Shown here piece after piece: positions 9,208 to 17,353 of a DNA stretch of 64,000 nucleotides. The notes below the pieces were generated by a model. The model did no database searches. It was given only the letters and a program-made list of their open reading frames with translations, and had not been told where the DNA came from. The DNA comes from Ruminococcus sp. AF31-8BH (GTDB lineage Bacteria; Bacillota; Clostridia; Lachnospirales; Lachnospiraceae): positions 302,740-366,739 of the forward strand of contig NZ_QTVN01000002.1 in NCBI RefSeq assembly GCF_003460605.1, in the 5' to 3' direction. Made by a program: the position numbers and the translations under genes. Positions within the stretch are counted from its first letter, which is position 1. Each line of letters opens with the position of its first letter.

Positions 9208-10578
9208 ATGAAAAGTACGGTTTCAACGGGGAAAGACAACTTTTACCCGCAGATTTTCCGGCTGGCAATTCCGATCATTATCCAGAATCTGCTCAGCGCG
9301 GCAGTAAATTCAGCTGACGTGATCATGCTGAATTACGTAGGTCAGTCTGCTATCTCGGCAGTATCTCTGGCCGCCAATTATTCCAATATTTTGTTTATGG
9401 TTTATTACGGACTGGGAACAGGAGCGTCCCTTTTGTGTTCCCAGTATTCCGGCAAAAAGAACTTCCAGGCCATCCATGCAGTCGAAGGAATTGCCCTTCG
9501 TTTTTCCGTGGCAATATCCATTCTGGTGGCATTGGTGGCCTTTACTATGCCCCAACGGATGATGACCCTTTTTACATCTGACAGGGAACTGATTGCCATC
9601 GGCTCATCCTATCTGCGGATCATGGGAATCACATACATCTGCTGGGGAATTTCGGAAATTTACCTGGCGGTTCTTCGAAGCATCGGGCGTGTTACCGTCA
9701 GCATGGCCCTGAATATGCTGGCATTTATCCTGAATGTTTTGCTCAATGCCACTTTTATTTTCGGCCTGTTCGGGGCGCCGCGTCTTGGAGCTACCGGTGT
9801 TGCCATTGCAACTGCGCTTTCCAGACTGATCCAGCTGATTGCCTGCCTGATTGTTTCTTTCTTAAGCAAGGATGTGAAATTAAATCTTGCTTACATGTTC
9901 CTTAGAAGCAAGGTACTGCTGAATGATTTTATCCGGCTGTCACTTCCGGCACTTGGAAATGACCTGTCCTGGAGTGTTGCCTTTTCCATGTACTCCGTAA
10001 TCTTAGGACACCTTGGCACAGACGCGGTTGCCGCCAATTCCCTGGTAGTAGTGGTGCGAAATATCGGCTCTGTATTCTGTTTTGCCATTGCAAGCGCAGG
10101 AACCATTTTGCTGGGACAGATTATGGGACAGGGGAACCTGGAAAAATCCAAACGATATGCTTCCAGAATGCTTCGCCTGACGGTAATCACAGGGGCTGTG
10201 GGCGGTCTGATTGTTCTTGCAGTCACGCCCTTTGTCCTGAGATTTGCATCTCTGAACGAGACTGCCATGCATTATCTGAAATATATGCTTCTTATCAACA
10301 CCTACTACATTATGGGTTCTGCAGTCAATACTGCGCTGATCGCCGGTGTGTTCCGAGCCGGAGGGGATACTAAGTTCGGTCTGATCTGTGACACTATAGA
10401 CATGTGGGTATACGCCGTACCCCTTGGCTTTTTCGCCGCATTTGTCCTGAAGCTTCCTGTGCTGTGGGTATATTTCCTTTTGTGCACCGACGAATTTGTG
10501 AAATGGCCCTGGGTATTTCGCCATTACCGAAAAGGCACCTGGGCAAAAAATATAACACGAGACGATCTGTTTGAATAA
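9208..10578 (+). CDS. MATE family efflux transporter
   Basis: 456 aa, start supported by AAGGGGG. About twelve membrane helices form two six-helix halves. It opens with FRLAIPIIIQNLLSAAVNSADVIM, the usual MATE first helix, and carries the family features GLGTGASLLCSQYSGKKN in the first half and AIASAGTILLGQIMGQGN in the second. MATE proteins export cationic compounds or drugs in exchange for Na+ or H+; the substrate here is unknown. It is a single gene ended by a strong bidirectional terminator shared with a converging gene. Confidence 0.88.
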   Translation: MKSTVSTGKDNFYPQIFRLAIPIIIQNLLSAAVNSADVIMLNYVGQSAISAVSLAANYSNILFMVYYGLGTGASLLCSQYSGKKNFQAIHAVEGIALRFSVAISILVALVAFTMPQRMMTLFTSDRELIAIGSSYLRIMGITYICWGISEIYLAVLRSIGRVTVSMALNMLAFILNVLLNATFIFGLFGAPRLGATGVAIATALSRLIQLIACLIVSFLSKDVKLNLAYMFLRSKVLLNDFIRLSLPALGNDLSWSVAFSMYSVILGHLGTDAVAANSLVVVVRNIGSVFCFAIASAGTILLGQIMGQGNLEKSKRYASRMLRLTVITGAVGGLIVLAVTPFVLRFASLNETAMHYLKYMLLINTYYIMGSAVNTALIAGVFRAGGDTKFGLICDTIDMWVYAVPLGFFAAFVLKLPVLWVYFLLCTDEFVKWPWVFRHYRKGTWAKNITRDDLFE

Positions 10579-10581
10579 AAC

Positions 10582-10626
10582 AAGGAAAAGGCAGCCGGAG
10601 TATATGATCCCGGCTGCCTTTTCCTT
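10582..10626. terminator. bidirectional terminator between converging genes
   Basis: A 17-bp perfect stem (AAGGAAAAGGCAGCCGG and its complement) with an 11-base loop. A T-rich arm lies on each side, so it serves both the MATE gene on the plus strand and the unknown gene on the minus strand, whose stop codon is inside it. Confidence 0.85.
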
Positions 10627-11146
10627 AGATTTCCACAAGAATTCCCTTTTCCTTATCATAGTGGCAGTACTTTCCGGTGCCAGAAATAAAGGGCTGATAA
10701 GTATCTGTGCGGGTATCCTTCACATACACGATTCCGGTGGCGATCATCTCCACCAGAGAAAAGCGTTTGCTTAAACTGGAAATCCACGCATAAGTCTTAT
10801 TGCTGTCAGAATCTGCAGCTACCAGACTGTAACCCTCATCGCATGGCTTCAGGGTGAAATAAATCTTCTCCGGCTTGGTGCTCTCCTTAAATACCTGGCT
10901 GGCAATGTAGGAAGAAAAATGCTTCTCTACAAATTCCTGGAAAGAGTGGAGGGTATAAACTTCTCCGCTTACTTCATCCGTAATCCTGTCTCCGCGCTGC
11001 AGTCTTGCCTTGATCAGGGACAATGTTTCAATAGTCCAGTTGATAAAGGAAATGCTGCTGTAGGTCATGCTCTCCAGAAGCTGGTCGATCAGTTTCTTTG
11101 TCAATACGTTTGACTTGGTTGCTTCGTTAAAAAGTTCTTCATTCAT
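10625..11146 (-). CDS. conserved protein of unknown function
   Basis: 173 aa from the ATG at 11146, which has GGAGGGCG just upstream. A longer in-frame reading to 11230 has no ribosome binding site and is rejected. The protein is soluble, with no signal peptide or membrane segment. The first ~60 residues look helical (MNEELFNEATKSNVLTKKL...), and the C-terminal half is rich in beta-type residues, ending CHYDKEKGILVEI. I do not recognise a family. It is monocistronic and faces away from the sodium symporter gene. Codon use and base composition look native. Confidence 0.7.
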   Translation of the reverse strand: MNEELFNEATKSNVLTKKLIDQLLESMTYSSISFINWTIETLSLIKARLQRGDRITDEVSGEVYTLHSFQEFVEKHFSSYIASQVFKESTKPEKIYFTLKPCDEGYSLVAADSDSNKTYAWISSLSKRFSLVEMIATGIVYVKDTRTDTYQPFISGTGKYCHYDKEKGILVEI

Positions 11147-11321
11147 AATCCGCGCCCTCCATAGTATAAGATGGTAATTGATAATTTTATTATAAGAGCC
11201 TAAGCTCAAAAAAGCAATAAGTTGCCCCATTCTTTCTATATATCATTTGCCTTTCCTGAAAAATCGTGGTATCATCTATAGCAGTATTATTCAAACAAAC
11301 AGACGCGGAAAGGAAAATTTT

Positions 11322-12698
11322 ATGGAAAAACACCATCACCACGAGAGAAGTACATTCTCCGGGAAACTGGGCTTTGTACTTTCTGCTGCCGGAGCCTCGG
11401 TAGGACTGGGAAATATCTGGAGATTCCCCTACCTGGCAGCCAAATACGGCGGCGGCATTTTTTTACTGATCTACATCATTCTGGCACTCACCTTCGGCTA
11501 CTCCATGATCATTGCGGAAACAGCCCTTGGACGCATGACCCGCAAAAGCCCAGTAGGCGCTTTTGGCAAATTCGGCAAATCCAAATGGCTGTCCTTCGGC
11601 GGATGGATCAACGCCGTTATCCCCATCCTGATCGTACCGTATTACTCGGTAATCGGCGGATGGGTTATCAAGTATCTCATTGAATATGTAAAAGGCAACA
11701 GCCAGAAGCTGGCAGAAGACGGATATTTCTCCGCCTTTATCTCAGACGGAACCTCCACAGAGATCTGCTTTCTTGTATTTGCCCTTTTGACACTGGCAAT
11801 TATTTTCGCAGGTGTCCGAAACGGAGTAGAACGTGTGTCCAAATTCATGATGCCGATCCTGGTATTTTTGTCCGTGCTGATCGCCATCTACTCGGTTACA
11901 AGACCTGGTGCCTTGGCTGGCGTGAAATATTTTCTGGTTCCCAACCCGGCTAACTTTTCCTGGATGACCGTGGTCGCAGCCATGGGACAGATGTTTTATT
12001 CTTTGTCCATTGCAATGGGAATCCTGGTCACCTTCGGTTCTTATATGAAACGAGACGTGTCCATCGAAGGCTCCACCACAAATGTGGAGATTTTTGACAC
12101 CGCCATTGCCATTATGGCAGGCCTGATGATCATTCCGGCAGTCTTTGCATTTTCCGGTGGAGATCCGGATACCCTGCAGGCTGGTCCGGCGCTGATGTTC
12201 ATTACCATCCCCAAGGTTTTTGCCAACATGGGATTTGGAACGCCAATTGGAATCATTTTTTTCCTGCTGGTACTGATGGCAGCTCTGACAAGCTCCATTG
12301 CCCTTACAGAAAGTGCCGTATCCACTTTCCAGGACGAGCTGAGATGGCCGAGAAAAGGTGCAACGGTAATCGTAGGCATCATCATGGTTATTCTTGGAAG
12401 CCTTTCTTCCCTGGGATACGGACCGCTGGCATTTGTGAAGATCATTGGCATGCAGTTCCTGGATTTCTTTGATTTCCTCACAAATTCGGTCATGATGCCT
12501 ATCGCTGCATTTGCAACCTGCATTCTGATTTCCAGAGTCATCGGTGTTGGCAAAATTGAAGAGGAAGTGGAAGCAGACGGAGGATCTTTTAAAAGGAAAA
12601 AAGTCTTTCGTTTTATGATCCGGTATCTCTGCCCGATTTTTACTGTGATCATTCTGCTCAGTTCCGTGGCAAATGCATTCGGCTGGATTTCCATGTAA
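11322..12698 (+). CDS. sodium-dependent amino-acid transporter (NSS/SNF family)
   Basis: 458 aa from the ATG at 11322, with GGAAAGGA upstream; an earlier reading to 11247 lacks a ribosome binding site. It has eleven to twelve membrane helices. Helix 1 carries the family hallmark GASVGLGNIWRFPYL, whose unwound centre binds Na+ and substrate; later segments include FYSLSIAMGILVTFGSYM (helix 6 region) and SSIALTESAVSTFQDE (helix 8). Bacterial relatives such as TnaT and MhsT carry tryptophan or hydrophobic amino acids. The N-terminus has a short His run (KHHHHER). A FadR-type regulator follows 94 bases downstream and might control it. Confidence 0.88.
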   Translation: MEKHHHHERSTFSGKLGFVLSAAGASVGLGNIWRFPYLAAKYGGGIFLLIYIILALTFGYSMIIAETALGRMTRKSPVGAFGKFGKSKWLSFGGWINAVIPILIVPYYSVIGGWVIKYLIEYVKGNSQKLAEDGYFSAFISDGTSTEICFLVFALLTLAIIFAGVRNGVERVSKFMMPILVFLSVLIAIYSVTRPGALAGVKYFLVPNPANFSWMTVVAAMGQMFYSLSIAMGILVTFGSYMKRDVSIEGSTTNVEIFDTAIAIMAGLMIIPAVFAFSGGDPDTLQAGPALMFITIPKVFANMGFGTPIGIIFFLLVLMAALTSSIALTESAVSTFQDELRWPRKGATVIVGIIMVILGSLSSLGYGPLAFVKIIGMQFLDFFDFLTNSVMMPIAAFATCILISRVIGVGKIEEEVEADGGSFKRKKVFRFMIRYLCPIFTVIILLSSVANAFGWISM

Positions 12699-12792
12699 AC
12701 GGAGCTGACTTCGGACAAAAGATACCGCAAAGCAGAGCGTGCAGATTGCGGGAACGATTTTTGATATATGCTCTAACACAAAGGAGAAAATT

Positions 12793-13500
12793 ATGTTCAG
12801 AGAAATTGGTGAAGAAAGAACATTTAACGGGATTCTAAAACAGATCATCGAGAACATCCAGAAGGGAACCCTGAAAGCCGGAGCGGCACTTCCCGCGGAG
12901 CGGGTTATGGCAGAAGCCATGGGCGTATCCCGCTCGGCAGTCCGGGAAGTGCTCCGTGCGCTGGAGCTTCTTGGAATTGTGGAATCTGTTCCTGGTGGCG
13001 GCAATTACATTACTTCAGATCTTGACAACTGGCTCATCGGCCCGCTGTCCATCCTTTTCCAGTTAAACAACAGCTATCCCATTCAGAACCAGCAGCTTCG
13101 CGCCGCACTGGAGCGGGAATGCGCGGTTCTTGCAGCGAAGAAATGTACGCCCCTTGACGCAGCAGAGCTGCTGATAATCCTCACAAGGCTGGACGGTTCA
13201 GAGGATGAGAAAACCAGAGGGGATCTCGACAAGGAGCTTCATCACAAAATTGCCAAAATTGCAGACAATCCTATGCTTTACAGTGTTCTTTCCGCCGCTG
13301 ATCAGCTGATCGAATCCAGCATTTTCGGAACAAGAGATTACATCATGCTGAAAAACCAGTCTGTCAAAGATGTGGATGATCAGCACAGAAGACTGGTGCA
13401 CGCCATTATAAACGGTGACGCCAAGGAAGCGGAGCACTGTATGTCTGAGCATATGCAAACCATCGAGAAATATATGCTTGAAATGCAAAAAGAGCGGTAA
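12793..13500 (+). CDS. GntR/FadR family transcriptional regulator with FCD domain
   Basis: 235 aa from the ATG at 12793, preceded by AAGGAG. The winged helix-turn-helix occupies about residues 10-75, with LPAERVMAEAMGVSRSAVREVLRALE as the recognition region. An all-helical FCD ligand-binding domain of about 150 residues follows and includes the metal-site-like HHKIAKIADN segment. FCD regulators usually respond to organic acids or amino-acid-derived metabolites. Its place just after the NSS transporter suggests, but does not prove, that it controls that gene. A terminator follows the stop codon. Confidence 0.88.
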   Translation: MFREIGEERTFNGILKQIIENIQKGTLKAGAALPAERVMAEAMGVSRSAVREVLRALELLGIVESVPGGGNYITSDLDNWLIGPLSILFQLNNSYPIQNQQLRAALERECAVLAAKKCTPLDAAELLIILTRLDGSEDEKTRGDLDKELHHKIAKIADNPMLYSVLSAADQLIESSIFGTRDYIMLKNQSVKDVDDQHRRLVHAIINGDAKEAEHCMSEHMQTIEKYMLEMQKER

Positions 13501-13523
13501 AAACCGCCCCTTTTGTTCTGAGT

Positions 13524-13567
13524 AACTGACAGTCAGGGATTTTCCCCCGGCTGTCAGTTTTTCTTTT
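13524..13567 (+). terminator. rho-independent terminator after the FadR-type gene
   Basis: AACTGACAG pairs with CTGTCAGTT across an 18-base loop, followed by a T-rich tract. It overlaps the 3' end of the minus-strand SdpI remnant. Confidence 0.65.
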
Positions 13568-13719
13568 TGTAGATCAGATAAGAATAGAAAATAATTTCCC
13601 AGCACCAGAAAAAGGAGTCCAATCAGCAGCATCATTACCATGGCCATACTGATCTTTACGCCAAGGGCAATGAGATAAGTAGCACCGCTCATCAAAATAG
13701 AGAGCACCGGTTTTTCGAA
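13563..13719 (-). pseudogene. remnant of an SdpI-family membrane protein
   Basis: One minus-strand frame reads EKPVLSILMSGATYLIALGV followed by a second hydrophobic stretch ending LLIGLLFLVLGNYF. This is the middle of SdpI/YfhL immunity-type membrane proteins, where the sequence normally continues into a conserved GIKVPWTL region. Both ends of the gene are missing and the flanking frame (13720-13846) carries no matching sequence. SdpI proteins confer immunity to the SdpC toxin in Bacillus. Here only about 50 residues survive, so I call it a relic. Confidence 0.5.
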
Positions 13720-13925
13720 ATGTCAATATGAAAATAAATTCTGGAATTTCGAAGATGGAGCCGTCTAAATTGTTGCTGCGGACTTTACTGCTGACAGTGA
13801 TTTTGCCTTGTAATTCCTGCCCATATCCTATATACTCATTTATCATACTTTGTAACTATTTGGCACTTTCCCAGTTACGGGAAATATTCCCTTGCTAAAT
13901 CGTTACCATGATTTGGGGGCAAAAA

Positions 13926-14630
13926 ATGGACACCATTTATCGAATTGCAATTTGTGATGATGAAGCGGCAGACCGCGCCTTCCTTTCCTCCCTTGTGAAA
14001 AAGTGGGGCAGTGCAAAGGAAGCGGCGGTGCGTGTTCGCGAATTTACTTCTGCGGAGAATTTTCTTTTTCATTACGCTGAGAATAAAGAATATGACATCC
14101 TTCTTCTGGATATTGAAATGGGAGACATGGACGGCATTTCCATGGCGAAAAAGCTGCGTCAGGACAACCATACCATCCAGATTGTGTTTGTCACCGGATA
14201 TTCAGATTATATTGCAGAAGGATATGAGGTGGAGGCACTTCATTATCTATTGAAACCTCTGAAGGAAGAGAAGCTTTTCACAGTTCTGGACCGTGCAGCC
14301 CGTAAGCTTTCCGCAAATGAGAAAGTTCTGACTCTCACAAGCGGCGGGGAAATGGTGCGGTTTCCACTTAATCAGCTGCGGTATGCAGAAGTTTACAGAA
14401 ACTATGTAACCCTGCATGAAATCAGTGATTTTACCCTGAAAATGACTCTTGGGGAACTGGAAAAACACCTGGATTCCCGTTTTTTCCGGGCAGGACGTTC
14501 CCTGATTGTCAACCTTACCCGGATCAGCCGTGTCACCAGAAAAGAAATTTATCTGCAGGATGGAACGGTTCTTCCTCTTCCAAGAGGTGTCTATGAGAAG
14601 CTTAACCGGGCCATTATAAATATGGAGTGA
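13926..14630 (+). CDS. LytTR-family response regulator (AgrA/LytR type)
   Basis: 234 aa from the ATG at 13926, which has TTGGGGG upstream; a start at 13908 would swallow that site. The receiver domain has the acidic pair at residues 11-12 and the phospho-acceptor D62 in LLLDIEMGDMDG. A LytTR DNA-binding domain fills about residues 135-230 (FRAGRSLIVNLTRISRVTRKEIYL is typical). It is followed 7 bases later by a GHKL kinase without membrane helices and then by two ABC exporter genes, its likely targets. LytTR proteins bind paired direct repeats; a candidate pair lies at 15352-15378. Confidence 0.9.
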   Translation: MDTIYRIAICDDEAADRAFLSSLVKKWGSAKEAAVRVREFTSAENFLFHYAENKEYDILLLDIEMGDMDGISMAKKLRQDNHTIQIVFVTGYSDYIAEGYEVEALHYLLKPLKEEKLFTVLDRAARKLSANEKVLTLTSGGEMVRFPLNQLRYAEVYRNYVTLHEISDFTLKMTLGELEKHLDSRFFRAGRSLIVNLTRISRVTRKEIYLQDGTVLPLPRGVYEKLNRAIINME

Positions 14631-14637
14631 ATGCACA

Positions 14638-15300
14638 ATGGGATTTTTTTCGAAAAGAATGGATAAGAAGCTTGCCGTTTATCAGCAGGAACTGATCCAG
14701 ACACACTATCAGGAAGTGGACAATATGTATCGCCAGATCCGGGGCTGGAGACACGACTACCGCAATCACATCCAGACCATGAAGGCCTATGCGGCGGCAG
14801 AAGACTGGGAAGCCATCCGGCATTATCTGGATCTGCTGGATGAGGATCTGACGACTGTGGATACCGTAGTCAAAACAGGAAATCCTATGGCAGATGCAAT
14901 CTTAAACTCAAAAATCTCCCTGGCAAGGTCAAAGGAGATTCAGGTGATTGCAGATGCCGATATTCCGGTGAAGCTGAAATCTTCGGAGATCGATCTGTGC
15001 TGTATTATCGGAAACCTTTTTGACAATGCCATTGAGGCCAGCCTGGCGCTTCCCAAAGAGCAGCGGATCATTCGCATCTATATGGACATGAAAGGCACCC
15101 AGCTATACATTTCCTTTACCAATTTTACCGCTGGAAAGAAAATGAAAAAGGAGGGAAATCTGTTTAAAAGCACCAAAGGGGAAGGGCACGGTCTTGGCCT
15201 GATCCGCATTGATGATATCGTGAAACGTCTGGACGGATATATCAACCGCAACAGTGAGGATGGGGCTTTTACTACGGAGATTTTGATTCCGCAGGTATAA
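14638..15300 (+). CDS. soluble GHKL-domain sensor histidine kinase
   Basis: 220 aa. It lacks the N-terminal membrane domain of AgrC-type kinases and starts almost directly with the dimerisation region. The phospho-histidine motif is RGWRHDYRNHIQTMKAY (about residues 35-51); the GHKL ATPase domain has CCIIGNLFDNAIEAS (N box) and GHGLGLIRIDDIV (G2 box). AgrC-type kinases are usually about 430 aa with six helices, so this is roughly the cytosolic half. Either it senses a cytoplasmic signal or a membrane partner is encoded elsewhere. It pairs with the LytTR regulator 7 bases upstream. Confidence 0.85.
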   Translation: MGFFSKRMDKKLAVYQQELIQTHYQEVDNMYRQIRGWRHDYRNHIQTMKAYAAAEDWEAIRHYLDLLDEDLTTVDTVVKTGNPMADAILNSKISLARSKEIQVIADADIPVKLKSSEIDLCCIIGNLFDNAIEASLALPKEQRIIRIYMDMKGTQLYISFTNFTAGKKMKKEGNLFKSTKGEGHGLGLIRIDDIVKRLDGYINRNSEDGAFTTEILIPQV

Positions 15301-15351
15301 AAGCAGGGCACCTTATTTTTCCTTAAAATACTGCAGGTAAAACGTAACTTT

Positions 15352-15378
15352 ACAATTCATCACCCCGATTAACAATTC
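15352..15378 (+). promoter_or_regulatory. candidate LytTR operator (two direct repeats)
   Basis: ACAATTC occurs at 15352 and 15372, a start-to-start distance of 20 bases, close to two helical turns. LytTR regulators bind two direct repeats about two turns apart. The site lies between the kinase gene and the ABC exporter genes. The repeats themselves do not match the published AgrA box closely. Confidence 0.35.
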
Positions 15379-15408
15379 GTCCCCGGTTTGACCCGGGGAC
15401 ATTTTTTC
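15379..15408 (+). terminator. rho-independent terminator before the ABC exporter genes
   Basis: GTCCCCGG-TTTGAC-CCGGGGAC is followed by ATTTTTT. The hairpin separates the regulator/kinase genes from the exporter genes 38 bases downstream, so those either need their own promoter or are attenuated. Confidence 0.75.
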
Positions 15409-15445
15409 TGGTAAAATAATGAAAAAACCCAGAAAGGTACTCTTT

Positions 15446-17353
15446 ATGTTTACAAAAAGCAACTCCACTCCTAAATATAACACCTTCCAAAACATTGGCT
15501 TTATGATCCGTCTGGCCTGGAATTCAGATGAAAAAATGGTTCTTGTACTTTGCCTTCTGATTGCACTTTTGTCAGTGGCGCAGAACCTGATCGATCTGTA
15601 CATTTCCCCCGTGATCCTGGACGCCGTGGAAAACCATGTGCCTGTCATCCGGCTGCTTTTTACTATTGCAGGCTTTGCGATTGCCAGCATGGCCGTATCC
15701 GCTGCGCTGACCTACGCCAGGCAAAATTCCAGTCCCGGGCGCATCAGTGTCCGCTGTGAAATCGTCAACCTTCTAAACCGTAAAGCAGCCACCACCGCCT
15801 ACCCAAACCTGGAAGACAACCGCTTTTTAAAACTGCTGGAAAAGTCAAATGAATACACCAACTGTAACCAGGAAGCAGCCGGAGCCATATGGGAAACCCT
15901 TACCTTACTGCTGATCAATCTTACCTGTTTCTTTCTTTACGGCAGCCTTCTGACCCAGGTTCAGCCAGTCCTGATCCTGGTGATTCTTGCCACTTCCGGG
16001 ACCAGCTATTTTCTCTCCAGACATCTGGACAGCTATCGATATACCCACCTGGATGAGGAAGCAGAATATGCGAAACGGATGCTGTATCTTCTGAATCAGG
16101 CAAAGGACTTCGGCGCTGCAAAGGACATTCGGATCTTCGGGCTTTGCACCTGGCTGGAGGAACTGTATGAGAAAAATCTGGAAGCTTTTCTTGCCTTCCA
16201 CAGGAAGGCGGAAGGGGTATACCTCTGGGCACGGATTGCAGATGTTATTCTCACCTTTTTGCGAAATGGAACCGCTTATGCATTCCTGATCTATCTGGTA
16301 TTTCAGCAGGAGATGGATGTGCCGGCATTCCTTTTATTGTTCACCGCAGTAGATGGATTTTCCAGCTGGGTTCTTGGAATTCTGGATGGATTTCGCACCT
16401 TGCATAAGCAGTCCCTGGATATTTCCACTATCCGTGAATGCCTGGATTACCCGGAAATTTTCTCCTTCACGGATGGAATTCCCCTGAAATGGGAGACTCA
16501 AAAGAGCTATGAAATCCGCCTTGAGCATGTGTTTTTCCGCTATCCAAATGCCTCAGAGGACACCTTAAAAGACATCAATTTCACCCTTCATCCAGGAGAA
16601 AAACTAGCAATGGTAGGCTTAAATGGAGCTGGAAAAACCACATTGATCCGGCTGATCTGCGGCTTTTATGATCCTACGGCAGGCCATGTTTTGTTAAATG
16701 GAACGGATATCCGTACCTATAATCGTACGGATTATTACACGTTCTTTTCCGCAGTATTTCAGGAATTTTCCCTGCTGGCAGCAACTGTGGCAGCAAATGT
16801 CGCACAGACAGAGGATGAAATAGACCAGAAACGAGTGGAAGATTGCCTGGAAAAAGCCGGACTTCGCGCAAAAATCAAGTCCCTTCCCAGACAATATGAA
16901 ACCTGTCTGAACCGGGAGGTTTATGAGGATGCAGTGCTTTTTTCCGGCGGGGAAACTCAGCGGCTTATGCTTGCCCGTGCCCTATATAAGGATGCTCCCT
17001 TTGTGATTTTAGACGAACCTACCGCAGCACTTGATCCCATTGCGGAAGCAGATATTTACGGCAAATACAACGAAATGACACAGGGAAAATCCTCTATTTT
17101 TATTTCCCACCGTCTTGCTTCCACAAGGTTCTGCGACCGGATCCTTATGCTTGGCGACGGCAAAATCCTGGAGGAAGGAACCCACGAAGAGCTCCTTAAC
17201 CTTGGGGGAAAATACGCCCAGCTGTATGAGATTCAAAGCAAATATTACAGGGAAAAGACGGAAATGAACCATACTGATATGAGTAAATTTACAGATAGAG
17301 AGCAGACTAAATTCGTTTACAGGAAAGGAGAGGGCAGAAATGTCTCAGAATAA
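15446..17353 (+). CDS. ABC exporter half-transporter (membrane domain plus ATPase)
   Basis: 635 aa from the ATG at 15446, supported by AGAAAGG; the ATG at 15419 lacks a ribosome binding site. Six membrane helices in the first ~330 residues are followed by an ATPase domain with Walker A GLNGAGKTT, signature LFSGGETQR, Walker B FVILDEPTAALD and the switch ISHR. The domain looks catalytically complete. It overlaps the next half-transporter by 14 bases, so the two probably form a heterodimer. Regulation by the upstream LytTR/GHKL pair suggests export of a peptide or defence against one. Substrate unknown. Confidence 0.88.
   Translation: MFTKSNSTPKYNTFQNIGFMIRLAWNSDEKMVLVLCLLIALLSVAQNLIDLYISPVILDAVENHVPVIRLLFTIAGFAIASMAVSAALTYARQNSSPGRISVRCEIVNLLNRKAATTAYPNLEDNRFLKLLEKSNEYTNCNQEAAGAIWETLTLLLINLTCFFLYGSLLTQVQPVLILVILATSGTSYFLSRHLDSYRYTHLDEEAEYAKRMLYLLNQAKDFGAAKDIRIFGLCTWLEELYEKNLEAFLAFHRKAEGVYLWARIADVILTFLRNGTAYAFLIYLVFQQEMDVPAFLLLFTAVDGFSSWVLGILDGFRTLHKQSLDISTIRECLDYPEIFSFTDGIPLKWETQKSYEIRLEHVFFRYPNASEDTLKDINFTLHPGEKLAMVGLNGAGKTTLIRLICGFYDPTAGHVLLNGTDIRTYNRTDYYTFFSAVFQEFSLLAATVAANVAQTEDEIDQKRVEDCLEKAGLRAKIKSLPRQYETCLNREVYEDAVLFSGGETQRLMLARALYKDAPFVILDEPTAALDPIAEADIYGKYNEMTQGKSSIFISHRLASTRFCDRILMLGDGKILEEGTHEELLNLGGKYAQLYEIQSKYYREKTEMNHTDMSKFTDREQTKFVYRKGEGRNVSE

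Noticed and set aside
11742..13004. Minus-strand open frame of 420 codons over the sodium symporter and FadR-type genes.
   Set aside because: It is antisense to two well-recognised genes, has low-complexity His/Cys/Gln content and no ribosome binding site.
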